27,153 nt of DNA from Microbotryum silenes-acaulis (lineage: Eukaryota; Basidiomycota; Microbotryomycetes; Microbotryales; Microbotryaceae): contig QPFY01000058.1 of NCBI GenBank assembly GCA_003665825.1, positions 1-27,153 of the forward strand, in the 5' to 3' direction. The notes beneath the pieces are model-generated. The model was not told where the DNA came from. It did no database searches and saw only the letters and a program-made list of their open reading frames with translations. A program made the translations under genes and the position numbers. This document shows positions 20,101 through 27,104 of the stretch, piece by piece (within the stretch, counting starts at the first letter, position 1; each line of letters starts with the position of its first letter).

Positions 20101-21591
20101 CGATCCTCCGTACCACCGGGCGCCACTATCGTCACCTCCAAGTTCGTCTGGAAGACCAAACGCGACGCACGCGGCGAAGTCACGGGGCACAAGGCACGTC
20201 TCGTAGCGCAAGGTAACCGACAACGCGACGGCATCGACTTCTCGGAGACTTTCGCACCCGTCGCCCGGTTCTCCTCCATTCGCTGCCTCCTTGCCCTCGC
20301 CGCTGCCAATGGTTACCACGTTCATCAGGCCGACATCGACAAGGCTTACCTCCACGGCGAGCTCGATCACGATATCTGGATGACGACGCCACGAGGTTTC
20401 GACTTCCCAAGTGATAAGATTCTCCGCCTGCGGCGCTCAATCTACGGTCTCAAGCAGGCCGGTCGCATCTGGAATCGCCACATTGACACATCACTCAGGA
20501 GTCTCGGGTACAAGGCAACGGGCACTGATCACTGCATTTACTCTCACATTGATGATCAGCAACGGCCCCATTATATCGCCTTGTATGTCGACGATCTCCT
20601 CATTGTCAGCCCCGCCCTCGACGAGATCGAACGCGTCATCTCCGGCCTCGAACAACGATACGGCGTCAAACGACTCGGCCCCGCGGAATACATCCTCGGC
20701 ATCCAAATCCGCCGCCTGGACGACGGCTCCATTGCCCTATCCCAGGAACGCTACATCATGGACGTGCTCGCCCGGTTTCACTTCGACACCACGACACGCG
20801 GCGCTACGGTGCCAATGACGCCCGGCCTCTCGCTCACGGCAGTTCCGGGTCAAGGAACGGAGCGCATTCGATCGTGGTACCTACAAGCCATTGGCTCCCT
20901 CCTGTACATTTCCCTTGGCACTCGACCCGACATTGCCTTCGCCGTCTCGTACTTGTCCCGGTTCGCCAACAACCCTGGCCGCCGTCATTGGATTGCCGTC
21001 AAACACGTCCTTCGCTACCTTCGCGCCACGTACCGCGATGAGCTACTCTACGCCCGCGGTCCAGCCAAAGTTACGGGTGTGGTTGGGTATTCCGATGCGA
21101 ACTGGGGTGCCTGCGTCGACACGTCCATCTCCACAATGGGCTTCGTCTTTTACTTGGCCGGCTCCGCCGTCTCTTGGTCATCGAAGCGTCAGACTCGGGT
21201 GGCGGATTCCACCACTGATGCCGAATACCTCGCCTTGTCGCACGCTGGTAAGGAAGCGATTTACCTTACGCAACTCCTCTCCGAGCTCCACGTTCGCCCG
21301 ATCGATGCAGCTCACATCTTCACCGACAACGAGGCCGCGGCCGCCGTCGCTCACGACCCCGTTCGCACCTCCGGCACTCGACACATACGCCTCCGCGAGC
21401 ATTTTGTCCGCGACATGGTCAACCGAGGCGATATCTCCCTCTCACACGTTGGCACAGCGGACATGGTTGCGGACCTATTCACCAAAGCGCTGGGTCCCAA
21501 GATTTTTGGTATACATTGCTATGCTCTAGGCCTCCGGACGCGGCACCCACGGCTCAAGTCTACCTCGCGTTCGCGTGGGGGGGGGGTGTGA
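17110..21591 (+). CDS. Copia-type Gag-Pol polyprotein (copy 3), full length
   Basis: This 1,493-residue single-frame polyprotein is identical in sequence to residues 1-1492 of copy 2, with the same domains: two zinc knuckles (270-308), protease DSG (356-358), integrase H490/H495/C527/C530 and D557/D619/E655, reverse transcriptase D1075 and YVDD 1159-1162, and RNase H D1329/E1372/D1406. With 10 G in the polypurine tract it ends GGGV and then TGA at 21589-21591, a stop formed by the first bases of the 3' LTR (TGTGA). This is likely the native end, since the other two G-run lengths give read-through. Gag and Pol are in one frame with no frameshift or stop between them, so Gag excess would have to arise by protein processing or another route. 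Confidence 0.96.
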   Translation: MDSSPAPPSPPRDISSPDPSISVQIATLQAQLAALQASQPPAAAAASPPVTATQANTATASKVVFPKHARLDGPKSFTNWLRQLRLALPNQARGYVLDGVIPPTWTADQLAARDDAAREIIVGSIDSADVSATLDTIPSDDLSAPRIFAALKARFAPDDATRTLELFARLWDFRKMPASVEAYDTWLREYMSIAQEIRDAKTSLNDVLATHVLAMVPPCLDSFRLTFTDEQRNQRDLPELTTLTDRIRIQLRSAGLSSSHSAMLATASPCPACRAPGHRLRDCTSRATHPPAGPCRRCHKKGHWALDCKHRGEQKHTGDDNQDDTSLPAAQQPNIGYFASCLFARRQLPTDAFVVDSGATAHMVADRSLFTAYRQTAHTKIGGIAGGITAIGMGDVAFVAKTGHPITLRGVLHTPGLHVNLLSVSRLCDTDRVRLAFTSDGIDIAKDGQAIAHGTRVNDGLYLLDADHTKCQQLALLSRSESTVPLLTLHRCLGHLAPSSIQKMIAAGLLDGFGAGYSDKDVEEFVCNACLGSKGHRLPFPDSESHSPERLGLVHSDVLSFPTPSLTGKRYLVTFLDDHSRKLWAYAIDHKSDVFPTFQTWLAEVELETNARLKTLRTDNGGEYRSNAFTEFCKSRGIRRQYSIPYTPQQNGRAERVNLSIVEGILALLADSHLPATFWDEAAAYFVYCKNRCSHSALAKQTPESVWNGRRTTTTALHPFGCAAWLTVAPDLRSKLDPKAARVIFTGYDLASKAFRFFDHYTNKVVIGRNATFLDDDFPGLPINTPVDVDNTERQFVIPADTPAPAVKTRTPLVRSAHMDVSSSLDDSAMSAVDVAPGYTGGSLLNSTDISPSPSPSLVPLSSPATSSAGGPSLDDSDDPLDLLNSNTAVRLNLMDVHRSDDDTLVTPAPAIAPAEQPSDDDSPDEIDFLSRHHRAFIATDDDDPTLDAIEPVKSITSDPQTWREAMSSDEHDIWAQAAAAEFTAMRDDFKVFTIEPRSSVPPGATIVTSKFVWKTKRDARGEVTGHKARLVAQGNRQRDGIDFSETFAPVARFSSIRCLLALAAANGYHVHQADIDKAYLHGELDHDIWMTTPRGFDFPSDKILRLRRSIYGLKQAGRIWNRHIDTSLRSLGYKATGTDHCIYSHIDDQQRPHYIALYVDDLLIVSPALDEIERVISGLEQRYGVKRLGPAEYILGIQIRRLDDGSIALSQERYIMDVLARFHFDTTTRGATVPMTPGLSLTAVPGQGTERIRSWYLQAIGSLLYISLGTRPDIAFAVSYLSRFANNPGRRHWIAVKHVLRYLRATYRDELLYARGPAKVTGVVGYSDANWGACVDTSISTMGFVFYLAGSAVSWSSKRQTRVADSTTDAEYLALSHAGKEAIYLTQLLSELHVRPIDAAHIFTDNEAAAAVAHDPVRTSGTRHIRLREHFVRDMVNRGDISLSHVGTADMVADLFTKALGPKIFGIHCYALGLRTRHPRLKSTSRSRGGGV
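21577..21586 (+). promoter_or_regulatory. Polypurine tract of A copy 3 (10 G)
   Basis: Ten G end at the base before the 3' LTR. They encode the last glycines of the polyprotein and place the LTR's TGA in frame. Confidence 0.9.
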
Positions 21592-21915
21592 GGAATCCAC
21601 TCTCCGCTCGGGTCAGGACTTAGGCGCGCGGAGCGAGCCGGGCGCATCGGCCCAGGACTTAGGCGCGCGGAGCGAGCCGGGCGCATCGGCCCAGGACTTA
21701 GGCGCGCGCAGCGAGCCTGGCACATTGGCTCAGCCCCGAGGCTCGCTGGCTGAGGACTTGGGGCGCGCGGCTCCCTTACTGTTAGATTCCTATTCATCAC
21801 TCTTGGCTATAACTACATCGCTGACGTAGTAGAGTTGATCGAATAGGTATGTTGAAATGATATTCATCACTCTTGGCTATAACTACATCGCTGACGTAGT
21901 AGAGTTGATCGAATA
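21587..21915 (+). repeat. Family A 3' LTR (copy 3)
   Basis: A 329-bp LTR identical by eye to 16687-17015, followed by CGCCT (21916-21920). Its bases 3-5 provide the stop codon of Gag-Pol. Confidence 0.95.
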
Positions 21916-22749
21916 CGCCTCGGCGCCTTCGCCCTCGCTGCCAAGCCGCCCCCCAGTCTTTCGCCTAGGCGCCTTCGCCTTCGCCGCCTTCGCCGCCCCC
22001 CCCCTCCAGTCTTTCGCCTAGGCGCCTTCGCCTTCGCAGCCAAGCCGCCCCCTTGTCTCCGCCTCCGCGCCAGCCTGCTCAACTCACGCTCGCGCGCCGC
22101 CGCCTCCACGCCGGGACTTAGTCAGTCCGCACTCTCCAGCCTAGCCGAGCCAACGCCTCCGCCTCGCCACAGCCAGTTTGCCACCGCCGACCTCATGACC
22201 CATCGGCCATGCAGAACATCGCCCACTCATGATGCCCGCGGTTCGCAACCTGAAGCCTGTCGTCACGGATCGCCTCACTCAACAACTCTGGATCGTGTAG
22301 ATAAGTTTCCCCTCGTGTCCGTCGTCCAACACGACACCCCTCAGAGCCTCGATGGTCCACTTGGAGTTCGGTCTTGAAGCTTCGCATTGTGTTAGCCCAG
22401 TTTGTCTTAGCGCGGCCCCTTGCTAGAACCTCACCCGACTCGCGCGCCCCTGTGCCTTTCTTCCTCTTCTCTACCGCTTCCCAACATTAGCTAGACCGCT
22501 AATCTTCGGTAGAGAACAGGTTAGTTGCAATCACATCTACCGCTTCCCAACATTAGCTAGACCGCTAATCTTCGGTAGAGAACAGATCGTCCAGCCGCAC
22601 CGTGTCCGTCTCGTCAGACCGCGTCCGTGCCGCCTCACGACTTCTCCCCCCGGCCCGTCCGTCGCACACTGTAGCCACGTCGACGCTCCGCCAGTAGCCC
22701 AAGCGGTCGCTACTCCCAAGTCCGAAACCTTTTCGGCTTCCACTCAACA
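21916..22749 (+). repeat. R3 long LTR, right piece
   Basis: It continues R3 from the GC-rich block to its end ACTCAACA at 22749, followed by the target duplication GAATA (22750-22754). Without A copy 3, R3 is about 1,228 bp, some 65 bp longer than R2, because the hairpin segment is duplicated (22469-22580). No gene is seen here. Confidence 0.94.
22469..22580 (+). repeat. Duplicated stem-loop in R3 with GGTTAGTTGCAATC spacer
   Basis: Hairpin 1 is 22469-22514 (CTCTACCG/CGGTAGAG) and hairpin 2 is 22536-22580 (TCTACCG/CGGTAGA). Both have the inner stem ATTAGC/GCTAAT and the same loop TAGACC. The junction spacer 22519-22535 begins GGTTAGTTGCAATC. R1 and R2 have one hairpin and no spacer. Confidence 0.9.
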
Positions 22750-23043
22750 GAATAGAGACGCGTCCTTGACCATGTGGTGGGAGGCGCCCGAGTCGAGTAC
22801 GAGGGTGTCGTTGGGGAGGTGAAGCTCCCGGTTCGAGTTCAGACGACCTAGGAGTGCAACGACGTTCACGCTGGGCCGGGCTGTCACGCTCACAGTCGGG
22901 TCCAGGTGCGACGTGTCAAGTTGCGTCATGATGCGGTAACGGCCGATTGCGTGGGCGAGGGCGGTTGCAAGGGTGTGGCACAGTGCGATGATGATGATGA
23001 AGACGATCATGATGGTCGCGAATGACGTCAGTGGAGCTGTCAT
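22750..23043 (-). pseudogene. Family B2 pol N-terminus: hydrophobic segment and protease site
   Basis: The ATG is the complement of 23041-23043. The frame gives a short variable start, a hydrophobic stretch (IMIVFIIIIALCHTL core), then GRYR and the protease motif LVLDSGASHH before R3 cuts it at DASLF. It continues in 15592-16287. It differs from B1 at many positions, but the reading frame, the hydrophobic character and the protease site are all kept. As in B1 there is no Gag domain between the primer site and the protease. The ATC-rich tract that codes the isoleucines is the main reason for caution. Confidence 0.8.
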
Positions 23044-23063
23044 TGTTGGAGCAGCTTTAGCTC

Positions 23064-23075
23064 GGGCTCATAACC
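23064..23075 (-). promoter_or_regulatory. Family B primer-binding site, B2
   Basis: Minus-strand GGTTATGAGCCC directly follows the LTR end TTAACA, the same primer site as in B1. Confidence 0.85.
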
Positions 23076-23283
23076 TGTTAATCGTATGTCTCGAGAGGGG
23101 ACTGGATCGGCAACCAGTAAGTACACGAGACAGAGTACGGGTTGTAAGGGAGTAGTTTGGAGCGTTAGGGGGAAGACTAAAGAGGCGCGCAGTGCGAGTG
23201 TGCGAAATATCTCTAAGTCCAAAGAGAGGTCCAAGCGGCGCGGATTGGAGATTGATCTAAGCAAGAGTGTATGGAATTCAACA
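23076..23283 (-). repeat. Family B 5' LTR (B2), 208 bp, unduplicated
   Basis: On the minus strand it begins TGTTGAATTCCATACAC and ends CGATTAACA. It aligns with the B1 LTR but carries the 67-bp segment only once and has further small deletions and substitutions. On its right it abuts A4 gag at 23284, so B2 inserted into A4; the candidate target duplication is AGATG (23284-23288). Confidence 0.9.
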
Positions 23284-23725
23284 AGATGCGTGGTGCCGAC
23301 AGGTCGTCGCTGGGGATGGTGTCGAGGGTGGCTGAGACGTCGGCTGAGTCGATCGAGCCAACGATGATTTCACGCGCGGCGTCGTCACGGGCGGCAAGCT
23401 GGTCGGCCGTCCACGTCGGGGGAATGACACCGTCAAGAACGTAACCACGGGCTTGATTTGGGAGCGCGAGACGGAGTTGACGTAACCAGTTTGTAAACGA
23501 CTTAGGGCCGTCAAGGCGAGCGTGCTTGGGGAACACGACTTTTGATGCGGTGGCGGTGTTTGCCTGCGTGGCAGTGACGGGCGGGGTGGCGGCGGCGGCG
23601 GCAGGGGGCTGTGAGGCCTGTAGAGCGGCAAGCTGTGCCTGTAGCGTGGCGATTTGCACGCTGATCGAAGGGTCAGGGGAGCTGATGTCCCTGGGGGGCG
23701 AAGGCGGGGCGGGGGAGCTGTCCAT
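23284..23725 (-). pseudogene. Family A4 gag, N-terminal fragment
   Basis: On the minus strand the ATG at 23725 starts the same protein as in A copies 2 and 3, for about 147 residues up to SAPRI, where the B2 LTR interrupts. The Gag domain start ([13 protein letters not shown]) is present and the zinc knuckles are missing. One residue differs in the Ala-rich stretch (ATPPV instead of ASPPV). The leader also differs from copies 1-3, so an upstream in-frame ATG exists at 23783-23785; I take 23725 because it is the start shared by the family. The rest of A4 should lie left of the window, beyond B2. Confidence 0.9.
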
Positions 23726-23806
23726 GCTGCGATGGTGCGATGTGCTGGGGCGGCTCGAGTGGCTGGGCTCGAGGGAAAATTGCAAGCGGCGGGGCTGGTA
23801 GCTCGT

Positions 23807-23818
23807 GGGCTTATAACC
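23807..23818 (-). promoter_or_regulatory. Family A primer-binding site, A4
   Basis: Minus-strand GGTTATAAGCCC lies directly after the A4 LTR. It is the same TAT-anticodon-arm type as in copies 1-3, so the variant base is fixed in older copies as well. Confidence 0.78.
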
Positions 23819-24025
23819 TATTTGATCAACTCTACTACGTCAGCGATGTAGTTATAGCCAAGAGTGATCAATCTCATTTCAACATACCTATTCGATCAAC
23901 TCTACTACGTCAGCGATGTAGTTATAGCCAAGAGTGATGAATAGGAATCTAACAGTAAGGGAGCCGCGCGCCCCAAGTCCTCAGCCAGCGAGCCTCGGGG
24001 CTGAGCCAATGTGCCAGGCTCGCTG
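23819..24025 (-). repeat. Family A4 5' LTR, truncated by R6
   Basis: The minus-strand LTR runs from its 3' end (complement TATTTGATC) through both 55-bp units and part of the 39-bp repeat region, to CGCTG (24021-24025), where R6 begins. It differs from copies 1-3 at several sites (for example CAAATA at the end, and GAGATTGATC after the spacer), so it is older. CGCTG is the candidate target duplication of R6. Confidence 0.9.
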
Positions 24026-24350
24026 TGTTGAATGTGGACTGTAGGGCTTATCGGAATTTGGCGTAGCGACCGCTAGGGCTACTAGTGGAGCGTCGACGTG
24101 GCAAGGATGCGACGGACGGTCGACAGGAGAAGTCGTGAGGCGGCACTGGCGCGGTCTGATGAGACGGACGCGGTGCGGCTGGACGATCTGTTCTCTACCG
24201 AAGATTAGCTGTCTGGCTAATGTTGGGAAGCGGTATGATGATTGCAACTAACCTGTTCTCTACCGAAGATTAGCTGTCTGGCTAATGTTGGGAAGCGGTA
24301 GAGAAGAGGAAGAAAGGCACAGGGGCGCGCGAGTCGGGTGAGGTTCTAGC
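24026..24350 (-). repeat. R6 long LTR (minus), 3' part
   Basis: Its 3' end appears as TGTTGAATGTGG on the plus strand. It is a diverged R LTR: the end region corresponding to R's CTTTTCGGCTTCCAC is changed. It holds two hairpins (24193-24235 and 24258-24303), both with loop CAGACA, separated by the complement of GGTTAGTTGCAATCATCA (24236-24253). It is interrupted by the short R element at CTAGC (24346-24350) and resumes at 26921. No gene is seen. Confidence 0.88.
24193..24303 (-). repeat. Duplicated stem-loop in R6
   Basis: CTCTACCG at 24193-24200 pairs with CGGTA at 24231-24235. CTCTACCG at 24258-24265 pairs with CGGTAGAG at 24296-24303. Both inner loops read CAGACA on the minus strand. The spacer is at 24236-24253. 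Confidence 0.85.
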
Positions 24351-25342
24351 TGTTGAATTGCATTCTGTCAAGCCTTCGAACACTTCGACATCGGACCGCC
24401 GTTTGACGGACTTGCCCGCCTTTCGCCTCGGCGCCTCGCTCCGCGCGCCTTCGCCTCCGCAAGCCTCCACCGCGCCCCCTGTCCCTCGAGCCTCGCTGCG
24501 TGATCATCGCACTCGGCCTCGTCCCTCGACCGATGTGCACCGTTCGTCAACTTGTCCACATCCCGGTCCGTCTGCCCGTCGTTGCCAGCTTTGCCTGCTC
24601 TGCCATGCTCGCCACCACGCGCCTTTGCCTCTTGGCACTTTCGCCTCGGCGCCTTCCCCGCGCCAGCCTGTTCAACTCACGCTCGCGCGCCGCCGCCTCC
24701 ACATCGGAACTTAGTCGGTCTACTTCTCCTGTCTTGCCAAGCCGTTGCCTCCGCCTAGCCACCGCCAGCTTGCCGCCACCGTCCTCATGTCTCATCGGCC
24801 ATCCAGTGTATCGCCCATGCATGACGCCCGTTGTTCGCAACCTGGATCTTGTTGCTACGGATTGCCCAGCTCACCAACACTCGACCAAGGTAGATAAGTT
24901 TCCCTTCGTGTACATCGTCCAACACGACACCCCTCAGAGCCTTGATGGTCCGCTTGGAGTTCGGTCTTGTAGCTTCGCATTGTGCTAGCCCAGTTTGTCT
25001 TAGCGCGGCCCCTTGCTAGAACCTCACCCGACTCGCGCGCCCCCTGTGCCTTTCTTCCTCTTCTCTACCGCTTCCCAACATTAGCCAGACAGCTAATCTT
25101 CGGTAGAGAACAGGTTAGTTGCAATCATCACACCGCTTCCCAACATTAGCTAGACCGCTAATCTTCGGTAGAGAACAGATCGTCCAGCCGCACCGTGTCC
25201 GTCTCGTCAGACTGCGTCCGTGCCGCCTCACGACTTCTCCCCCCGGCCCGTCCGTCGCACACTGTAGCCACGTCGACGCTCCGCCAGTAGCCCAAGCGGT
25301 CGCTACTCCCAAGTCCGAAACCTTTTCGGCTTCCACTCAACA
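24351..25342 (+). repeat. R4: 5' LTR of the short R element
   Basis: TGTTGAATTGC...CTCAACA, 992 bp. It lacks most of the GC-rich repeat block of R1-R3 but has the duplicated hairpin (25063-25169). The first hairpin loop is CAGACA, as in R6, and the second is TAGACC, as in R2 and R3. Only low-complexity frames cross it. Confidence 0.95.
25063..25169 (+). repeat. Duplicated stem-loop in R4
   Basis: Hairpin 1 is 25063-25108 with an 8-bp outer stem and loop CAGACA. Hairpin 2 (25132-25169) keeps ACCG/CGGT and ATTAGC/GCTAAT with loop TAGACC. The spacer 25113-25131 begins GGTTAGTTGCAATCATCA. Confidence 0.88.
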
Positions 25343-25356
25343 GGTTATGAGCCCTG
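25343..25356 (+). promoter_or_regulatory. Primer-binding site of the short R element (initiator-Met half-tRNA type)
   Basis: GGTTATGAGCCCTG directly follows the LTR. Its complement CAGGGCTCATAACC is the initiator-Met anticodon arm known as the half-tRNA primer of Ty5 and copia. The ATG inside it (25347-25349) is also the first ATG of the interior ORF. Confidence 0.88.
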
Positions 25357-25787
25357 TCCGAACCACCCTGCCCCTCCCCGCCGCACCCGCCGTCTCCGCC
25401 GAGCCAACGCCCGCCGAGACACGTGCCGCTGAGACACGCGACGCTGCCGCCGACGCAACCGCACCACACGCCGACAAAGCACACACGTCTGGTCCTGCCC
25501 CCGTCACCCCCACTCTCGCCGCCACCATGGACAAACGCATCGTAGGAACAAGCCTACAAGTCGATCGTCCGCCGAGAGCCCCACCCCGAGCCAAGCTGCC
25601 CGCCGCCGCCTCCCCTGCGCACAACCCTGCCGCAACACGCGACACCGCCGCCAACGCTTCGCAGACGCCGCCCCTCGCCGCTGCACCCGTTCCCCAACCC
25701 GTCTACACCATCCGAGCCACGATCATCGAAGAACGCATTACAAGAACACGCCTTCAACCCAATGTCCGCCGAAAGCGCCAGCCCTAG
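25347..25787 (+). CDS. Ala/Pro-rich 146-residue ORF of the short R element, function unknown
   Basis: I do not recognise this protein. The ATG overlaps the primer-binding site, and the frame runs 146 codons to TAG at 25785-25787, filling most of the interior. It is rich in Ala, Pro, Thr and Arg and probably disordered. It seems to contain a diverged duplication: residues about 30-71 (TRDAAADATAP...ATMDKRIVGTSLQ) against about 98-137 (TRDTAANASQTP...ATIIEERITRTRLQ). The C-terminus NVRRKRQP is basic, so nucleic-acid binding or nuclear import is possible. There is no zinc knuckle, protease or polymerase motif. The frame is also open upstream through the LTR, so openness alone is weak evidence; the internal repeat and placement between primer site and polypurine tract favour a real or formerly real product, such as a Gag remnant. 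Confidence 0.45.
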   Translation: MSPVRTTLPLPAAPAVSAEPTPAETRAAETRDAAADATAPHADKAHTSGPAPVTPTLAATMDKRIVGTSLQVDRPPRAPPRAKLPAAASPAHNPAATRDTAANASQTPPLAAAPVPQPVYTIRATIIEERITRTRLQPNVRRKRQP

Positions 25788-25916
25788 GTATGTTCTCCGC
25801 CTAACGCTCGTTGCCACGTCGCTTTGCACCCTCGCCTCGTCATGGTCTCCTACACCGGTCACTCGTCTATGCACACACCACTCGTCAACCCCTTCGTGCC
25901 CTTCTGGAAGTGTTCG
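25788..25916 (+). other. Non-coding end of the short R element interior
   Basis: It lies between the ORF stop and the polypurine tract. No gene is visible. It holds one arm of an 11-bp inverted repeat, AAGTGTTCGAA (25908-25918, reaching into the tract), whose partner TTCGAACACTT is 25952-25962 in the 3' LTR; the loop contains the polypurine tract and the LTR start. Confidence 0.6.
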
Positions 25917-25927
25917 AACGAGGGGGG
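25917..25927 (+). promoter_or_regulatory. Polypurine tract of the short R element
   Basis: AACGAGGGGGG ends at the base before the 3' LTR (TGTTGAATTGC at 25928), as required for plus-strand priming. Confidence 0.85.
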
Positions 25928-26915
25928 TGTTGAATTGCATTCTGTCAAGCCTTCGAACACTTCGACATCGGACCGCCGTTTGACGGACTTGCCCGCCTTT
26001 CGCCTCGGCGCCTCGCTCCGCGCGCCTTCGCCTCCGCAAGCCTCCACCGCGCCCCCTGTCCCTCGAGCCTCGCTGCGTGATCATCGCACTCGGCCTCGTC
26101 CCTCGACCGATGTGCACCGTTCGTCAACTTGTCCACATCCCGGTCCGTCTGCCCGTCGTTGCCAGCTTTGCCTGCTCTGCCATGCTCGCCACCACGCGCC
26201 TTTGCCTCTTGCACTTTCGCCTCGGCGCCTTCCCCGCGCCAGCCTGTTCAACTCACGCTCGCGCGCCGCCGCCTCCACATCGGAACTTAGTCGGTCTACT
26301 TCTCCTGTCTTGCCAAGCCGTTGCCTCCGCCTAGCCACCGCCAGCTTGCCGCCACCGTCCTCATGTCTCATCGGCCATCCAGTGTATCGCCCATGCATGA
26401 CGCCCGTTGTTCGCAACCTGGATCTTGTTGCTACGGATTGCCCAGCTCACCAACACTCGACCAAGGTAGATAAGTTTCCCTTCGTGTACATCGTCCAACA
26501 CGACACCCCTCAGAGCCTTGATGGTCCGCTTGGAGTTCGGTCTTGTAGCTTCGCATTGTGCTAGCCCAGTTTGTCTTAGCGCGGCCCCTTGCTAGAACCT
26601 CACCCGACTCGCGCGCCCCTGTGCCTTTCTTCCTCTTCTCTACCGCTTCCCAACATTAGCCAGACAGCTAATCTTCGGTAGAGAACAGGTTAGTTGCAAT
26701 CATCACACCGCTTCCCAACATTAGCTAGACCGCTAATCTTCGGTAGAGAACAGATCGTCCAGCCGCACCGTGTCCGTCTCGTCAGACTGCGTCCGTGCCG
26801 CCTCACGACTTTCCCCCGGCCCGTCCGTCGCACACTGTAGCCACGTCGACGCTCCGCCAGTAGCCCAAGCGGTCGCTACTCCCAAGTCCGAAACCTTTTC
26901 GGCTTCCACTCAACA
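25928..26915 (+). repeat. R5: 3' LTR of the short R element
   Basis: 988 bp, TGTTGAATTGC...CTCAACA, followed by CTAGC (26916-26920). By eye it differs from R4 only by single-base losses near 26210, in the C run near 26620, and two near 26811. It has the same two hairpins (26638-26683 and 26707-26744) and spacer (26688-26706). Confidence 0.95.
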
Positions 26916-26920
26916 CTAGC

Positions 26921-26939
26921 AAGGGGCCGCGCTAAGACA
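26921..26939 (-). repeat. R6 long LTR (minus), small piece
   Basis: AAGGGGCCGCGCTAAGACA is the complement of the R segment TGTCTTAGCGCGGCCCCTT. It continues R6 from 24350 once the short R element and one CTAGC are removed. It is cut at 26939 by the A5 LTR; AGACA (26935-26939) is that insertion's candidate target duplication. Confidence 0.88.
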
Positions 26940-27104
26940 TATTCGATCAACTCTACTACGTCAGCGATGTAGTTATAGCCAAGAGTGATGAATCTCATTT
27001 CAACATACCTATTCGATCAACTCTACTACGTCAGCGATGTAGTTATAGCCAAGAGTGATGAATAGGAAGCTAACAGTAAGGGAGCGCGCGCCCCAAGTCC
27101 TCAG
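26940..27104 (-). repeat. Family A5 LTR (minus), partial
   Basis: It begins TATTCGATCAAC, the complement of the family A LTR end, and runs through both 55-bp units to CCTCAG (27104), where a plus-strand family A LTR interrupts. The spacer variant (GAGATTCATC after GGTATGTTGAAAT) is shared with A4 rather than with copies 1-3. Whether it is a solo LTR or part of a full element cannot be seen. Confidence 0.9.

Larger units (their letters stand above)
16687..21915 (+). mobile_element. Family A copia-type LTR retrotransposon, copy 3 (intact)
   Basis: This is a complete 5,229-bp element with LTRs 16687-17015 and 21587-21915, identical by eye, and the target duplication CGCCT (16682-16686 and 21916-21920). 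It sits inside R3. Apart from the G-run length, I see one difference from copy 2 in the coding region, a synonymous T at 17280. The two copies are therefore very recent products of the same source. Confidence 0.97.
24351..26915 (+). mobile_element. Complete short non-autonomous R-family LTR retrotransposon
   Basis: Two R LTRs (24351-25342, 992 bp; 25928-26915, 988 bp) enclose a 585-bp interior that begins with a primer-binding site and ends with a polypurine tract. The target duplication is CTAGC (24346-24350 and 26916-26920). The LTRs differ only by about four single-base losses, so the insertion is young. The interior is far too short for pol and shows no protease, integrase or reverse transcriptase. 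Enzymes would have to come in trans; family A or B, or an autonomous R element not in the window, are candidates. It defines R2, R1, R3 and R6 as LTRs of this family. It lies in R6 in the opposite orientation, so the family has inserted into itself. Confidence 0.95.

Noticed and set aside
24847..25033. Possible host gene between repeats
   Set aside because: Every stretch of more than 300 bases in the window aligns with another A, B or R copy or is the interior of the short R element. I found no unique host coding region.
25119..25346. In-frame extension of the short-element ORF upstream into the LTR
   Set aside because: The sequence there is R LTR, shared with solo LTRs that lack the interior. 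I start the ORF at the first ATG of the interior instead.
25788..25900. GTATGT after the short-element ORF (with CTAAC close by) as an intron
   Set aside because: The branch-like CTAAC is only about 15 bases after the donor and no suitable acceptor with a downstream coding frame follows.
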